Under the pieces are notes generated by a model. That model made no database searches, was not told the origin of the DNA, and worked only from the letters and a program-made list of their open reading frames with translations. The position numbers and the translations under genes are program-made. From positions 224,905,293 through 224,969,292 of the forward strand of contig OY986435.1 in the NCBI GenBank assembly GCA_963920525.1: DNA of 64,000 nucleotides, read 5' to 3'. This DNA is from Dichetophora obliterata. Its lineage: Eukaryota > Arthropoda > Insecta > Diptera > Sciomyzidae. Below are positions 46,531-59,569 of the stretch, piece by piece (within the stretch, counting starts at the first letter, position 1; each line of letters starts with the position of its first letter).

Positions 46531-46822
46531 AATTGTGGTCGAATACTGAATTCCTATAACTCACGACCTATTTAATTTCTAAAATTAAGGCTGTATGGGA
46601 GGTGTCACGCCCCCTTTTTAAGTGACTCCAAAATTTTATCAGTGAAACAACCCGTGTAAATTGTGGTCGAATTCCGAGGCTTTACGGCCTATAAATCGAA
46701 ACTTATTCGATATCGAAAATTTGGATTATGTGGGAGGTGCCACTCCATTTGTCGAACACCCATTAATGAATGATATCAGTGAAATGGCGCGTGTAAATTG
46801 TGGTCGAATTTCGAATTCCGAG
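46531..46822. repeat. Tandem-like ~130-bp units
   Basis: AATTGTGGTCGAAT starts units at 46531, 46659 and 46796 (periods 128 and 137). Units share TATGGGAGGTG or TGTGGGAGGTG and CACGCCC/CACTCC blocks. In style they recall module 1 of the Helitron-like repeat but with different sequence. Confidence 0.72.
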
Positions 46823-49800
46823 GCGAATTAAACGGAAAAACTAATGTGCGCCTAGAGCGCTACCTGTTCAGAATTTTTCGACTTTTATTTTTTCTAAACC
46901 TTTGCGTAGCAATTACAAACAAACCCACAGATGGAGGTATTCAACTTATTCCAGCCGCTTTTAAGTTTTAAGCATCCGAACAAACCTCGATCTATTTTTA
47001 TATATATACAGATGTGCTAGCTTTATATCTCTATTTTTTCTGCCTAAATATATAACCACTCATATTCTACGACACTATACCAAATATAAGGTCCCTTCGC
47101 CAAACAAGGCCCAAGCCTTAATAAGGCCCGATTTCTAATACGCACATTTATTGCATTCCCTGCAAAATGATTTTCTGCACGTTTAAACATGTTCATATCT
47201 GCTTCACGATGCAAAAAAAATTACTTCGATTGCGCATCAGTGAAGCGAAACGAAGTCAGTCAAACGAAGTCAGCGGTAGCGTCAACAACGTGGTTGATGT
47301 AATATTGTGCTCGCAGTAAAAGTCCGTTATTCTACGAATTAACTATTGCCTATGTCTAGTTTTGAATTAAAAATCAAGAGAGGTATTTTAACGAAAACAA
47401 AAAGGTTAATTGATCAAATCTAACTGTGGTGTATTCCAAGAAAAACTTGATTAATGAAATGATATTGAGAGCGCCTAAAAAGGCCCAACAAATTTTTTCT
47501 TTCCGGCTTTCTTTTTCCGATCTCCACACCTAAATCTACCAGGCAGAAAAAACCACCAGAAAGAAAGCCCTCCACTATAAAGGCCAGCAAATTACTAAAA
47601 TTCTCTTTAAGAAAGCCAGAGTAACTTTAATTTTAATTTTAATAATAAGCTTTTGGCAATAAAAGTATTTTTTCGAAAAAGTTTTTATAAAAAAAGCTAT
47701 GAATATCATTTATGTTTAGTATTAATGTAAGCAAACACTTGCAATAACAATATGTGTTCTAATTTTATAATTTTCTGATTGTTTTGTTATGTTTCTTAAA
47801 CCATTATAGATTGGGCCTTATTTAGACATGGTGGTCCTAATATGGCAAAAATCAGACCTTCTGAGCTGGATATATTTTTACTTTTTCATGCTTTATTTTA
47901 TGTTTTTGAAAAAAGTATTGAATAAACAAAAATACAAAATTGCAAAAATAAGTTTAAAAAAATCCGTATCTCCTCTGTCTGATAAAATCCGTTAGGTTGG
48001 CCTTATTTGGGTAACTTACCTTATGAAAAAAAAAATGGTTATGACATTATTAGGGTTCAAAAAATTTAATAATTATAAGCAGCATACACCGTATACATAA
48101 AGAAGGTTTTCAGGCAACACCGTACTAAAAACTTGTCAGGCATGAGAGGGTTAAATGCGATTATCTCGAAACTGCATTTTCAAAAACAGCTTATGCTGTA
48201 TTTTAAGTTATGGATCGATTTGGCTGAAATTTTGTTTAGCTTTTCAGAATATGACTATCGAAAGGCTAAACCTAAAGTTTTAAAGATTTTGTTTAAAAAA
48301 AACTACTTCTTGAGGAAAAAAATGTTTAAAAAAATAGTATAAAATATGAAATATGAATTAAAAAGCGTACTAAATTTTGAATTTTAACCTTTTTTATTAT
48401 TTTATAGGGTTATCTTACCTGTGCATGAAAGAAGAAAATAATTTTTTTTAATCAATAGAAATAATGTGTCTGCTGCATCACTTTTGGACGCGCAAGAGGC
48501 GCACGTTGAAAAAGTTCACTGAGCCGCCATTTTGTCAAAAAAAAAATGTTTGCATATTTTATAATGCAAATAATAACAAAAACTATGTTCAGATGTCATA
48601 ATGATCCAAATATTTTATCACCTTTAAAAACACTGTTAAAAAATGGCTAATATAAGAGCGTCTGAAAGGGGGGAAACCCTTAATAAATTGAATTCAATTA
48701 TTTTTCGCAGAGTTTCGGTTTAAAATGCAAGCAAAAAATGCCTTTTGGCTTGTACAAGACCCAGAAGAAAATAACCCAAGTACTGTGTGGTCTCTTGCAT
48801 GGTTTCATACATTGCTTCTGTAACACTACTTTTGTGTACGAAAACAGAAGTACATGCAGCAATCTACTGCTTGATACTCGATGTTTGCCGAATCTGAGTA
48901 CAAAGGTTAACTTAACTACTTTCTCGCACACTATCTTTCTATAGTTTTCCTTGCATTGACAGATGCAAGAAGTAGCTAGACTTAATACTTTGCCGCAAAC
49001 AATGTGTGTCGCAAATTCATTGATTCGGAGGCAGCCAAGTGCTGTGTAAAGTAATGGAAAGTTTTATTAGAGCTTAAAGTACTTCGTGCTTCATAGCGTG
49101 TAATACAGCATTGCTATTGTAAGCAGCAAATTTCGTTCTGGGTGGACTTTCAAATTTTAAGAGAAAAGCCAATTTGAAGAGAAAAATCACCAAAAAAACA
49201 AAAACAGAAATATTTTCAATAATCATAACTTTTGTTATTTTGTGTGTAAGAAATTCAAGTTTCTCATATTAGTTTTACTATGACACAAAAATGTTTAAAG
49301 AAACGACTCAAAACTATCCAGTCTAATAAAAACAAAAAACTTCTAAAAAATTTGTAAAAAAGTAATATAATTATTTGCGTTTTCAACTAAAAATAAAATT
49401 AAAAAATTATATGAACTGTAACGGAAGCAGATATTCATTTAAAGCCTTCAAGACGAGGTATGATTGCTATCCCAAATTTCAATGCTAGATAGCTACATAA
49501 TAAAAGCTTGACAAATACTTCAAAGTCATTTAAGTGATGTGTAGATAAATATCTACACGAGTAACTCATGTTCGCAATGTATCTGCAGCTGTTCGTTTGA
49601 ATTAGTCGAGTGCAGCTAGTAGTTGAAAAAAATTGCGCCTATTATATGTATTGTTGCTCTTTAAATGACAGCAACATGCCGCTGGTAAGAGTTACCGGTG
49701 ATGGTACTGTAATACATAACTGTAAGCTGTCATTGCCTTGTTCTTCAATATTTTCTTTACATTGTTAGGGCAACAATTTGACTTTTTTCGTCAATTCGTT

Positions 49801-50694
49801 TTATTATAAAATTATTATTGTTTTCGTTTTAGCCCAATAATAATTGTCATTTGCTTTCGTTTGCTTCTTTTTAGTGTGTTCTCTATAATATTCGTTCTGT
49901 TTAAAAATTTTCTTTTTGTATGGTTCTTTGTAAACAGTCCACCCACTGCAATGTCGAAAAAGGTGTAATGGACAAGTGCATGAAAACGTCGAAGCCTTCG
50001 CATCTACATCGTGTTTTAGAAATAGTTGGTCACGTCATTTGTCCATTTACCACTGGGGTGTTTCGGTCATTGTTATTGCTGTGCTTTTTTTTCTTTGCAT
50101 TTATTTTCTTTATAACTTTTAATCTTTTATTTAATTTCCACGCTCTGCTGTAGTTCTATTCAAACAGCAGCGTTTATTATTTACCTTCGAGCAATGTTTT
50201 GATTGTCATTTGCTCATGCAAAAGTGTGTTAGGCGAGTGTGTGAATATAAAAGTGTATGATATCTTTTACTACTGATGTAAAATTTTTTTCTCTTCTCAT
50301 TGTTTCACATGTACTTGCTTTGATACTATGATTTTTGAAGTTGAAGGTTACAATTGCAATTCTTTTCAACCAATGAATGCGTTGTGGAAAACATTTAAAA
50401 ATGTGGACTCAGAAAAAATGAAATAAAAGTTTTAGAAACTAAATTCTTATTAATTGCTCCATTCTGCTTAATCAAGGTAGAGGTTGATTTTTATGACTGA
50501 AATAAATAAAAGCGAAACAATTTATTTCTTAAATAAACTTTTAAAAAATTCATCTGTAAACATTTGGTTTTTAGTTCTTAACATGTTAACGTGTTTTAAC
50601 ACAGTTTTAATAAAACTGCATAACAAATCAAGAGTTTGGTTTGTAGGCAAACTACTAGTCTTTGCACCAGATTTTTATCCACTTTTCTGGATGT

Positions 50695-50697
<3 letters not shown>
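46823..50697. other. No gene seen; one weak terminal-repeat pair
   Basis: TAAGGT..CTT..CCAAACAAGGCC at about 47089 and the complement of about 48025 (TAAGGTAAGTTACCCAAATA plus AGGCC) could be ends of a degraded element of about 0.94 kb. GCCGCCATTTTGTC at about 48521 recurs at about 61089. No coding homology. Confidence 0.4.

Positions 50698-50762
<65 letters not shown>
50698..50762. repeat. (TC)n microsatellite
   Basis: An uninterrupted TC dinucleotide run of about 65 bp. A polypurine strand of this length can adopt triplex structure and is likely to vary in length between individuals. Confidence 0.97.
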
Positions 50763-50767
<5 letters not shown>

Positions 50768-50935
50768 ATTCTTTTGACTATTTGACTTAACAAAATTTTA
50801 GGAAAAAAATAGTTTTCTTCAACCTCACTTATCTTTACAAAATAATAAGTATTCTAAAAGAAGTGGCAACCCTGTTTAGAGTGAAGTTGAGAACATGGAA
50901 AAAAAACAAGCATTGAGTAGAAAAATAATCGAAAA

Positions 50936-51001
50936 TGTACGAGTAACTCGAAAATATCACGAAATACTCGATAATTTCTCGAGTAACTCGTAATTTCGAG
51001 G
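50936..51001. repeat. Cluster of CGAGTAACTCG palindromes
   Basis: ACGAGTAACTCGA at about 50939 and TCGAGTAACTCGTA at about 50979, with CACGAAATACTCGA between, form overlapping near-palindromes. Function unknown. Confidence 0.65.
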
Positions 51002-51731
51002 GTTTTTTAAAAGTTTTCAAATAATTGTATTTTGCCGTTTTGCGATTTTTTTTTTTTGGTTAGGGCGATTTGTCGTGTTTTTAAAGTTTATTCATGTTAT
51101 GGTTCACCAAAATTTGCAATATGTTATACCGTAGGAAAGCTAAATCTTTGGCCAAAAATATCAAATAACAAAAAAAATATTGGTGGAGCAAAATAAGCAA
51201 AAAAAAAAAATTGATGGCAAAAAATGAAAAAAAAATTTTGTAAAAAATTTCAGGATCAAAATTTCACCAAAAATAATCAGAACGGTTTTTTAAAAAGAAA
51301 AAACTGAAATAAGTGCCAAATATTCCTTAAAATATGCCATTAAAATAAAATTAATATTTGTTTTGGTTTCGACACCATATTTTATAAGGTGGAAGTCTTG
51401 TATATTTTCAAAATTACCTTTAAGCGATTTCTGCAAAGGTCAGGGGGTCAAACTGTTTTAGTCTGAAGGTATACCTGTGTTCATTTTTTTTTATTCCGCC
51501 CGGAGGTATGAATCTTCCAAAGATACGTATACCTGACCTATACGCATGCACTATTTACATTCTAGATCCTGCCCAAATCTGCCGGGACAGACAGAACGTA
51601 CCTACGTAATAAAACATACCCCCTATTGGCAATCAGGATTTTCCACTAAGCACATTAATTGGCTTTTCAGCGGAATTTAAAAATTTAATATATAACAAAG
51701 GCTATATTCTATATAAATAAGCAACATCGAA

Positions 51732-53725
51732 TTAAATTATAGTGATTATCAATTTAAGGTACCCGAAAAAAATCCTGATTTCAAAAACCCGCCAATCCCT
51801 CATACCCGCCAAATCAAAATCCCAATTAGTTGGATATGCATTTGGGCCAACGCAGGCCATGATGAAGTTGCCATTGAAATCACTGCACATACATCGTAAA
51901 GGTTCATGAAGAGCGTTATTAGAACTGCACTGACTCAACTTGAAAAACAGAAAATGTCTAGTTCCTCTCCTTGGGATGTGAAAATTTAGAGCTGAGATGA
52001 GATATTTCGAATTAATCTCGCCACGAAGTAATTTATACAGAAACATGAAATTAAGCATCATTCTTCTGCTTCTTAGGGAATGTAGTAAAATAATTTTAAG
52101 GCGTATTTCATACGATGGAAGCATAATATTGGCGTTCCAATGACTATGATGTAAAGCAAAAAGTAAAAACTGTTTTTGAACGGACTCTATAGAATCGATG
52201 TAGACATTATATTGTGGGTTCCATATAACTGATGCATATTCAAGAATTGGCCTTACGAGAGAGGTATATAATAATTTAGTAGTAAAGGGATCTACTATTA
52301 AAGGGATCACTGAATTCTTTAGCCCATCTTTTAATGAAACCAAGGACTCCTCTTGCCTTATTTATCACCATATTAACGTGGAGATTGAAGCGAAGTTTTG
52401 AATCCATAATAACACCAAGATCGAGAAAACTGGAAACTATTTCTAAGTTAGTGTTATTTATAGTGTAATTTATGTTATTAGCAGATCTTCGCGAGAATGT
52501 CATTTGCTAACATTTTTTTAAGTTGAGATTTAATATATTTAAGCTACACCAGTCCACAAGTCTATTTAGATCAGATTGTAAAAGATGTCGTTCTTCGGGT
52601 GATTTGGAACAAAGAAAAAGTTTCACGTCGTGAGCGTACATTAAGACGTTACAGTGTTTCATTACCGAAGGAAGATCATTAATGAATAGTAAAAACAAAA
52701 CCGGTCCAAGATGACTGCCCTGAGGAACGCCAGAAGTGACCGAAATACTTTTTGAAAGAGAATTCTTATATAAAACCTTTTGAGTACGTCTAGAAAAATA
52801 CGAATTTATCCAATTTAATAATGTGACAGGAAACCCAATAAGGTGGAGTTTTTTCAAAAGAAGATTATGATTAACACTGTCGAAAGCTTTGCTAAAGTCC
52901 GTATAAATAACATCAGTCTGCAGTCCCAAAGTAAAACCATTTATAACACGCGTAGTAAACTCTAAGAGGTTTGTTGTAGTGGACTTACCCTTCAGAAAAC
53001 CATGTTGAAAGACAGAAATGGTGGAAGACACGGAGTGGGTTAATTGATCAGTTATGATTTTCTCAAATAACTTAGGGATTGCACTTAATTTTGCAATTCC
53101 TCGATAGTTAGAAACATCTATCTTGGAGCCAGATTTATGAAGGGGTATAATATAAGAATCCTTCCATATTATAGGAAAATAACCACTATGCAAGGAAATA
53201 TTAAAAATGTTTGCTAGAGGAGTACACAGGCTTGTAGCACATTGCTTTAAAATTTATCACAGCTTGGAATTTTATCAGGGCCGGTCGTAAAAGAAGATTT
53301 TACTTGTCGAAGATAAAACATAACAATATTTGGGTAAGTTACAGGAGTTTCAAAAAAGTTAACTGGCGGAAGAAAAGGCTACACCGTACTAGTATTAAAT
53401 GGTATATCGGAGTAATTTGAATTAAAGAAGTTTGCAAACATGTTAGAAATCACATTGTCACAAGATGATTCTTCCTGATTGAATTTCATAAGGGGTGGAA
53501 AGCTGGAGGCTTTACGTTTTGAGTTAACAAAACTATAGAAAAGTTTTGGATCATCTTTAAATTGAGATTTTTTGTTAACTATATTAGCAGAATATCATTG
53601 TTTATTTAATAGTTGATATCTATAACGACAAGAAAAATAGGAAGCAAAGTCTAGACTAGAACCAGATATTTTATATATTTTTAAATAAAGGATTTTTTAA
53701 ATTTTTTAAGTGCCTTTAGAGTAAT
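51732..53725 (-). pseudogene. Jockey/CR1-like LINE, RT and C-terminus, dead
   Basis: ORF2 remnant of a non-LTR retrotransposon; it would copy its RNA at a nicked target. Reading from 53725 down: SQFKDDPKLFYSFVNSKRK and TTGPDKIPSC, then after a frameshift PLANIFNISLHSGYFPIIWK, HKSGSKIDVSNYRGIAKLSA, IYTDFSKAFDSVNH (catalytic D), SGVPQGSHLGPVLFLLFIND and MYAHDVKLF. In the last motif the canonical YADD is YAHD, losing a catalytic Asp. Further stops lie at about 52505 and 52276. The tail region reads SLVRPILEYASVIWNP, SRRMMLNFMFLYKLL and FHIPRRGTRH. The endonuclease is missing (5' truncation). The exact clade is not resolved. Confidence 0.88.
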
Positions 53726-53726
53726 T

Positions 53727-53746
53727 AATTAATTAATTAATTACTT
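53727..53746. repeat. Short (ATTA)n run
   Basis: About five ATTA repeats just upstream of the LINE 5' truncation point. Confidence 0.9.
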
Positions 53747-53965
53747 ATTCCCTTTTGGAATTATAAACAAAGATACCAGAACTAACTTGGATTTTGGTGC
53801 CCCACAGCTACCTGATTTTTACACCAAAACAGTAACTCACTCTAACTCGTTATAATATCACGTATGAGGTATTGGTATTTTAGGTTAAGTTTAGATTTAA
53901 GTATATTTTTGTAAATAGAAAAAGTACAGACTTCCATATGAAGATGTCAAATGACGGGAGCAAGC

Positions 53966-54295
53966 ATTATAATGCGGCCCATGCACACTCCAACCAAAAC
54001 ATAAGTGGAACTGCAACCAGATTACGTATTTTTTGATACATTTGACACACACGCTGCGATGGTTACAGCGATCCATTTTGCCGTACACAATGCAACTCAG
54101 CAGCAACGCAGCAAAAAACAGCAACTGCGGCCAAAACATTAAACGATTTAATTTTGGTACAACCTTAGTTGCAACCGTCAATGAGTTGCGTAACTTCGAC
54201 ACACATGCTGCGACTTCATCGTGATAAGTGTCAAAAACTTCCAAGTTACACTTCCCGCTTTGCTTTGGTTGCAGCGTGTATGGGGCCCATAATAT
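53966..54295. mobile_element. Possible MITE with imperfect inverted ends
   Basis: GGCCCATGCACACTCCAACC (left) and GGGCCCCATACACGCTGCAA (right, complement) match loosely. Further AACCAAA.CA and GGAA.TG blocks extend the match to about 45 bp. An ATAAT word lies outside both ends. No coding sequence; the superfamily is unknown. Confidence 0.5.
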
Positions 54296-55714
54296 ATCAA
54301 AGCAATTCAATTATATGTACAATATTAAGCAAGGGCCCATGCAAGGGCGTCCGCAGTATTTGTTCTAGGGGGCCAGGGGTATAATTGAATCTAGAAAGAA
54401 CATAAACAAAATGTAACCTATATAATGCTATTTACTACGATTATTGGTACTAATTTTGTGAATATGATATGCACACTACACTGGTTGATACACGTTTGCA
54501 CACATTAGAAAATCTAATATAATTTTAAAGATGGTCTAAAAATTTTTCTCATATCATGTCCGAAATATTTAAAAATTTTATTTAATTTTTTTGTCAGGTA
54601 ATACATTTCAGTAATTTTTTGCAAAAGCAATAGTTCAATAACTTAAATAATGTTAGGCCTATATCCTTAAATGAAATCGCATAAATTACAATCGAGTCCC
54701 GAGATTTCAACTTTTAAAATTAGAACACAAAAATTTCCTAATATTAAACAATATTTTATTTGTTGAAAAAAACTAAATTTTTAGGCCATTTTTTATCTTT
54801 GGAAGCCTTTAACTTCTAAACCAAATTTTAGTGGACTAAAATTTTTCAGATTTGGATTTAAGAGGTCAAAAGCCATACAATTCGAAAAATTAAAAATTTG
54901 AGTTGTCGCTGTTCTTGAAATGTTCGCCGCATGCTAAGGGAGATATTTTTCACCGGATCTCAGACCGCATTGACACCAATCTGCTTATTTTTTTTTCCAT
55001 CATGAATCAGTTCCAGCAGCTTGCAAGTTCCTACAATCGAGTAAGAAAATATACCTTTTATCTGTATGATTTAAATTTTTTTTTTTTTTTAATTCAAAAC
55101 GTATGAATAAATAAATAAAGAGGTACATGTATATAAGATACGTTTTGGGTTTCATACATTTTCTTAACATATTCCAGAACCTCCTGCAAGGCTTGATTCT
55201 GAATTCTGGTTTAATATAAGCACGTGACGCTAAAAAAAGTGCAGAAAATTCTCAAACTGGGTGGGCGCTGCTAAAAAACCTGAATTTTAAGGAGTTTAAA
55301 ATGGTTGTTTCAGATCGATTTTCCTATTTACGCTTATGTCATAAATAACTTTTGACTATAACAAGTTCTAATATAAAATCATTTGCTTAATATGATATAC
55401 AATTTTTTTCCTTGATCCAAAATTGGCCTTCTAAATAAGAAGCTTTGATCTCGCATAGATCGCTGCAAATTTATTAAATTTAAATGCTGCAGGATTGTTT
55501 GTCATTTTATTAAGTTTAGGAATAATAAAAAAAATATACAAATTGGATCATCTTTATGATAGAGAAAAAAGCCGAATGTTTGGAAAACATTAATCTTTTT
55601 ATTAAATTTATTTACTTTGTTTTCTGCTTGTTTACAATGACTTTAAAACAGAAATTTGCTTTTCGTCAGAATTTATATCCGTTATTGAATTAAATGCTCC
55701 TTGCTTTTTGTTGC

Positions 55715-56130
55715 TACGAAGAATGATCTTCGACTAATAAGGGATAACATTCCTTAACATTCGTCAATTTCTCATAGGAATAACTTCGCAATTTGTTTCA
55801 TTACATTCGTAGTATTTACTAAAAATGCATTCGTAGGTTGACCGTACGCATGATTCGTAAAAGGTACGAAGTTTTAGTTGAGTTTAAAAAATTTACAACT
55901 GAAATCGTTCAGACTGGTTTTTCGAACAATTAGCCTACTGGAAAAGTACATGCTGAGCAGAAGGTTTTTTCGTGATTAGGTATTACGATCATTCGTAAAT
56001 GTAAAGAACAATATAAATTTGTTTTTGTACGAATACGAATAAAATATTTAAAATGTGTACCAAACTACGTTTATACTACGAATTCTGTTCGTGTCTGAAA
56101 ATTACGAATAAAATTCGTAGAAAAAAATTC
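55715..56130. repeat. Cluster of ATTCGTA/TACGAAT words
   Basis: About a dozen ATTCGTA, TACGAA and close variants occur in both orientations over about 400 bp. Possibly the remains of a MITE or subterminal repeats of the surrounding element; no borders were found. Confidence 0.55.
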
Positions 56131-56192
56131 AAGAATGCGTATTAAGAAGTTTTTGTGAAATAAAGGTAAATGAAATGGTATCGTAACCTATA

Positions 56193-56386
56193 AAACCGTG
56201 TTCATATTACTCTTTTTTGTCGCGATTGCGACACTGCTCTCATTTCGCAAACGCGGCTGAGAAAGACTAAACATTAAATAAATAAATGTATTAAAATAAA
56301 TACAAAATTCAGTATTTTTCAGCAGCGTTTGGAAAAAAAAAAAGTGAGAGCAATCGTGACTAAAACATGTAATATGAATACGGCCT
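56193..56386. mobile_element. 194-bp MITE, TA duplication
   Basis: The left end is AAACCGTGTTCATATTAC. The right end (complement) is AGGCCGTATTCATATTAC. TA is outside both (56191-56192 and 56387-56388). The halves also share GCGATTG/ACGATTG and GCAAACGC/CCAAACGC blocks in mirror order, so it is largely palindromic. Confidence 0.75.
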
Positions 56387-57472
56387 TACAGCAACGGGTA
56401 CTACATACTATTTGAAAATGAACGGTTTAGCTCTGCTTTATTTATAAATTAACTTAAAAAAATATTTTTGTATTCTTTTCAAAATATTTTAAATACGTCA
56501 CCTTAAATCAAAAAAGTCATAAGTTACAAAAAATTCAAAATCGACTTTTTGATTGATTATGACGCATCTTAACAAAATACATGTTTCGCAAAATTTTACA
56601 CTTCTACAACTAAAATCGATGTTTTTATTAACAAAGTTCTCTTAGCTCTAAGTTTAAGCGCAACTTACAATTTAGATAGTTTTTTGATTTTCTCTTAAAA
56701 TTTTTTTATTTAAATTTACGGCTTTTTTTATTTAATATGAAGATATATAAAAAATGTTCATTGCCTAGGAGAGCGCCTCCTGCCTCCCCCCCCCTGCGGA
56801 CGCCCATGAGCCCATATAATTATATCGAACCAAGCTGCATTATCTTTCACTATTGCTAGAACAAAATAAATACAATTCCAAGTACTTCAATTTTGTATGT
56901 ATTTCCTTAGGAATAAACTAAATGTAAAACTGCTCTAAAAAACCTCAATAAAATTTACTTACTTTTTTTTAATTTTTTTTTTTTTTCATTTCACTGCTGG
57001 CAGAATTTATTTAATATTGTTGTTTTAATTGTTTTAAAAGAATAAGTGCACTTAAACAGGGATTATCGCAGTGGCCAGTGTTTGCCCAAAGTTTGTCCAC
57101 TTTTGTTGCTCCCAATTTGTGGAATGGATGAGGGAAAGCACTTGCAGTCGCCTTTTCATTAGCCTGTCTAGTTAGATGCATCAATAAGTAGAAAGTCTGC
57201 TGGCTGGGCGACTGCAGAGGTGCGAATCTTGAAGACGTATCTTGCGATAGAACATGGCGATGGATCCTTTCGAAGCAACACCGGCCACTAAAATTTTTTG
57301 TTTTAGTGCACTTTTGATATTAATCTAATAAAAATAACAGTTTTTTAGAAATTTCACCAAAATTAAAATTTTCTATCAATCTCAAAAATAAAACATCAGC
57401 TTTTGTTAATGAAAAAAGCACGACTGAAAAAACGATGACATTTCACAAATTACATCGAAAGTGAAAACAGTA

Positions 57473-57912
57473 CAAGGCAGAACTAGAGAAGGTAAATGCA
57501 TTTTGGACAGCGTTCTTTTTCTCATGTCCAAAATTGTCAAATTCTGCATTTTGCGGATGAGAACAAAAGGAAATCAATGGCCGCATTCAGCGGAGTCAAT
57601 AATTGGTAACTGACTCTTGTGTTAAAATTACTTGAGAAATATTTTAATTAAATTATTTACATAATTAAACAATTATAACAACTAAATTAAATAATTTTCA
57701 GCTTTTTTAACGTTAAGAGTAACAACACATTCAGAGAAAAACATCGCTCACTAAGATTTCGCTATCATAACAGTTCACTGTTGAATCCGATAAAAGCGGC
57801 CAATTTTCGCTTTCTCATCGTTTTCAGATTTTTTATGAGCTGTTAACTTCGTTTTGAGAGTTTTGGCAGTCTGTCTCTCCTAAATGCATATATTTTCTTT
57901 AATTTTACTATG
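57473..57912. mobile_element. 440-bp MITE, long member of the CATGGCAGAA family
   Basis: AAACAGTA flanks it on both sides (57465-57472 and 57913-57920), a perfect 8-bp duplication. The left end is CAAGGCAGAACTAGAGAAGG. The right end is decayed but the adjoining AGACTGCC..AACT.TCAAAACGAAGTT block (complement) matches 33392-33560. The middle is extra sequence absent from the short copy, which is therefore an internal-deletion form. Confidence 0.86.
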
Positions 57913-57920
57913 AAACAGTA

Positions 57921-59394
57921 TTGCAATCAATTGATACTTAAATTCAATGTCAGTCTTTGACATTCTTTCATTCATTTTAATGAAAACGCATTTGACGTCA
58001 TATGGTCAAGAAGCCTACTGACATCAGTGATTGTTGTCACTGAAATTTTAACCTAGTGAAAACCAGCTACACTAATTGCTGACCATCGTTCATCATAATT
58101 ATTGCGTGCCATCCTACATAAGTCAATAAACAGTCGAACCGAAGGGAACCTAATAGAATTATTTGTGTAAAGATATATTCATATACTTATGCGTATAACT
58201 TTAGTGTATGTCATTATAAACGAGTGTTTTTATTTTTGCGAAAATTTCTGACTAGAACTAAGCATTGACAAAAAATAACCTGACATTAAATTACAGCGTA
58301 CGGGCTTATCCTTTTAGAGGATCCAGCCAAGGGAAAATGTTGACTGCTCATTTGAATATTAATTACAGAAACAGCTTTCATTACGGTAAGGCTGCAATAA
58401 GCTCACAATTACAAAAATACAGGAAAATGTTTGTATGTGCGTAGATATTTTGCCAAAATATATACTTGTACCATCATACCGCAAGCCATTCAAACTCTGA
58501 TGATGCTTGGCGCACCTGATGCTCACTTTATCAACGTTATCACTGGGTTCCTGGATATGAATGCATGGATGAGTATGTGTGTTTGTACGTGTGTGTATTT
58601 AATGTTTGTTTGCTTAGCCTGAAGTGAAAATGATGTACAATATAATTATGTATAGGTTTATGTAGGTGTTGTGTGGTTTTGCTCTTGTGTGCTTGTTACT
58701 TTTAACATGACTCGCTTTAAATGTTCATCTCTGTGCTTGGTAGTGTGAAAGTATGTGCACGTTTATGTGTTTATGGACTTTAGTGTTAACCACTAAGCGA
58801 AATGCTTTTCATAATGTTGGCATTTTTATGCAGCCTTCAGCGTTTCCTCTACTTGTGTTCGTCCAACACAAACATTCGTATTCCTAAATCTGCTTCAGCT
58901 TAACGACTCAACCAAACTGTAGTATTTGTCATCATTAATAATTTCGTTATGTACTTAGTAAGGATCGCATTTTGTGATAGTGCACCGTATGTTGCTGATG
59001 GATGCTCGCTGTTTTTCTTATTAACACACACATCAAAACTAAGCTAATTCCTTGCATGGAACACAAGAAAACATATCCTTCTATCTCTACGACTAAGCGA
59101 CTAAAAGAGAGATTACTTATCATTACTCAACATTGGGCGAAAAATGTATTTAGTTTTCTTATGAAAAGCAACACTGAAATTAGATTGGTCATAAAAGAAT
59201 TAACATTAAGTAAAAGCTGGCGAAGCTTGGTAATAAACAAAATATAGGTATTCTTTATCCATATAAAAATTGGTACTATGAATATATACTACCTAAAATT
59301 GTTTAGGTAAAGTTAGTTATTCCATTTTATTATAGTTAATTTATTCATCATCAACCATAGAACGTGCTCTTATAGACTACGGAAAACACATATA
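57921..59394. other. No gene seen
   Basis: Less AT-rich than average, with TGTGTG-rich text at about 58575-58800, but no coding homology. The 63-residue frame at 58431-58622 is not recognised. Confidence 0.45.
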
Positions 59395-59567
59395 CAGTGG
59401 TCCCCGGTTAATTGTGTCAGCTAAAATTCTTGATTTTCAACGCATTTAACCGAGAAACTTTATTAACTGGGATTTTGTTGTATGAATTTAACAAAAGACT
59501 TAAAATTTATCAGCTTAATTTACCAAGGAACCTAATTAAGAAGTGTGCAATTAACCGTGTACCACTA
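59395..59567. mobile_element. pogo-like 173-bp MITE
   Basis: Ends CAGTGGTCCCCGGTTAATTG (left) and TAGTGGTACACGGTTAATTG (right, complement). TA is outside both (59393-59394 and 59568-59569). The CAGT(G) start with a GGTTAA block is typical of pogo/Tigger-type ends. Non-coding. Confidence 0.77.
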
Positions 59568-59569
59568 TA

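Larger units (their letters stand above)
54342..56809. mobile_element. hAT-like element, ~2.5 kb, non-coding
   Basis: Ends CAAGGGCGTCCGCAG (left) and CATGGGCGTCCGCAG (right, complement) match a common insect hAT-type terminus. Flanking octamers GGCCCATG (54334-54341) and AGCCCATA (56810-56817) agree at 6 of 8 positions. The inside is AT-rich with no transposase and holds the MITE 56193-56386 and a run of ATTCGTA words. Confidence 0.68.

Noticed and set aside
50484..50777. 97-residue frame ending in a Ser-Leu run
   Set aside because: The run is the TC microsatellite; the rest has no homology.
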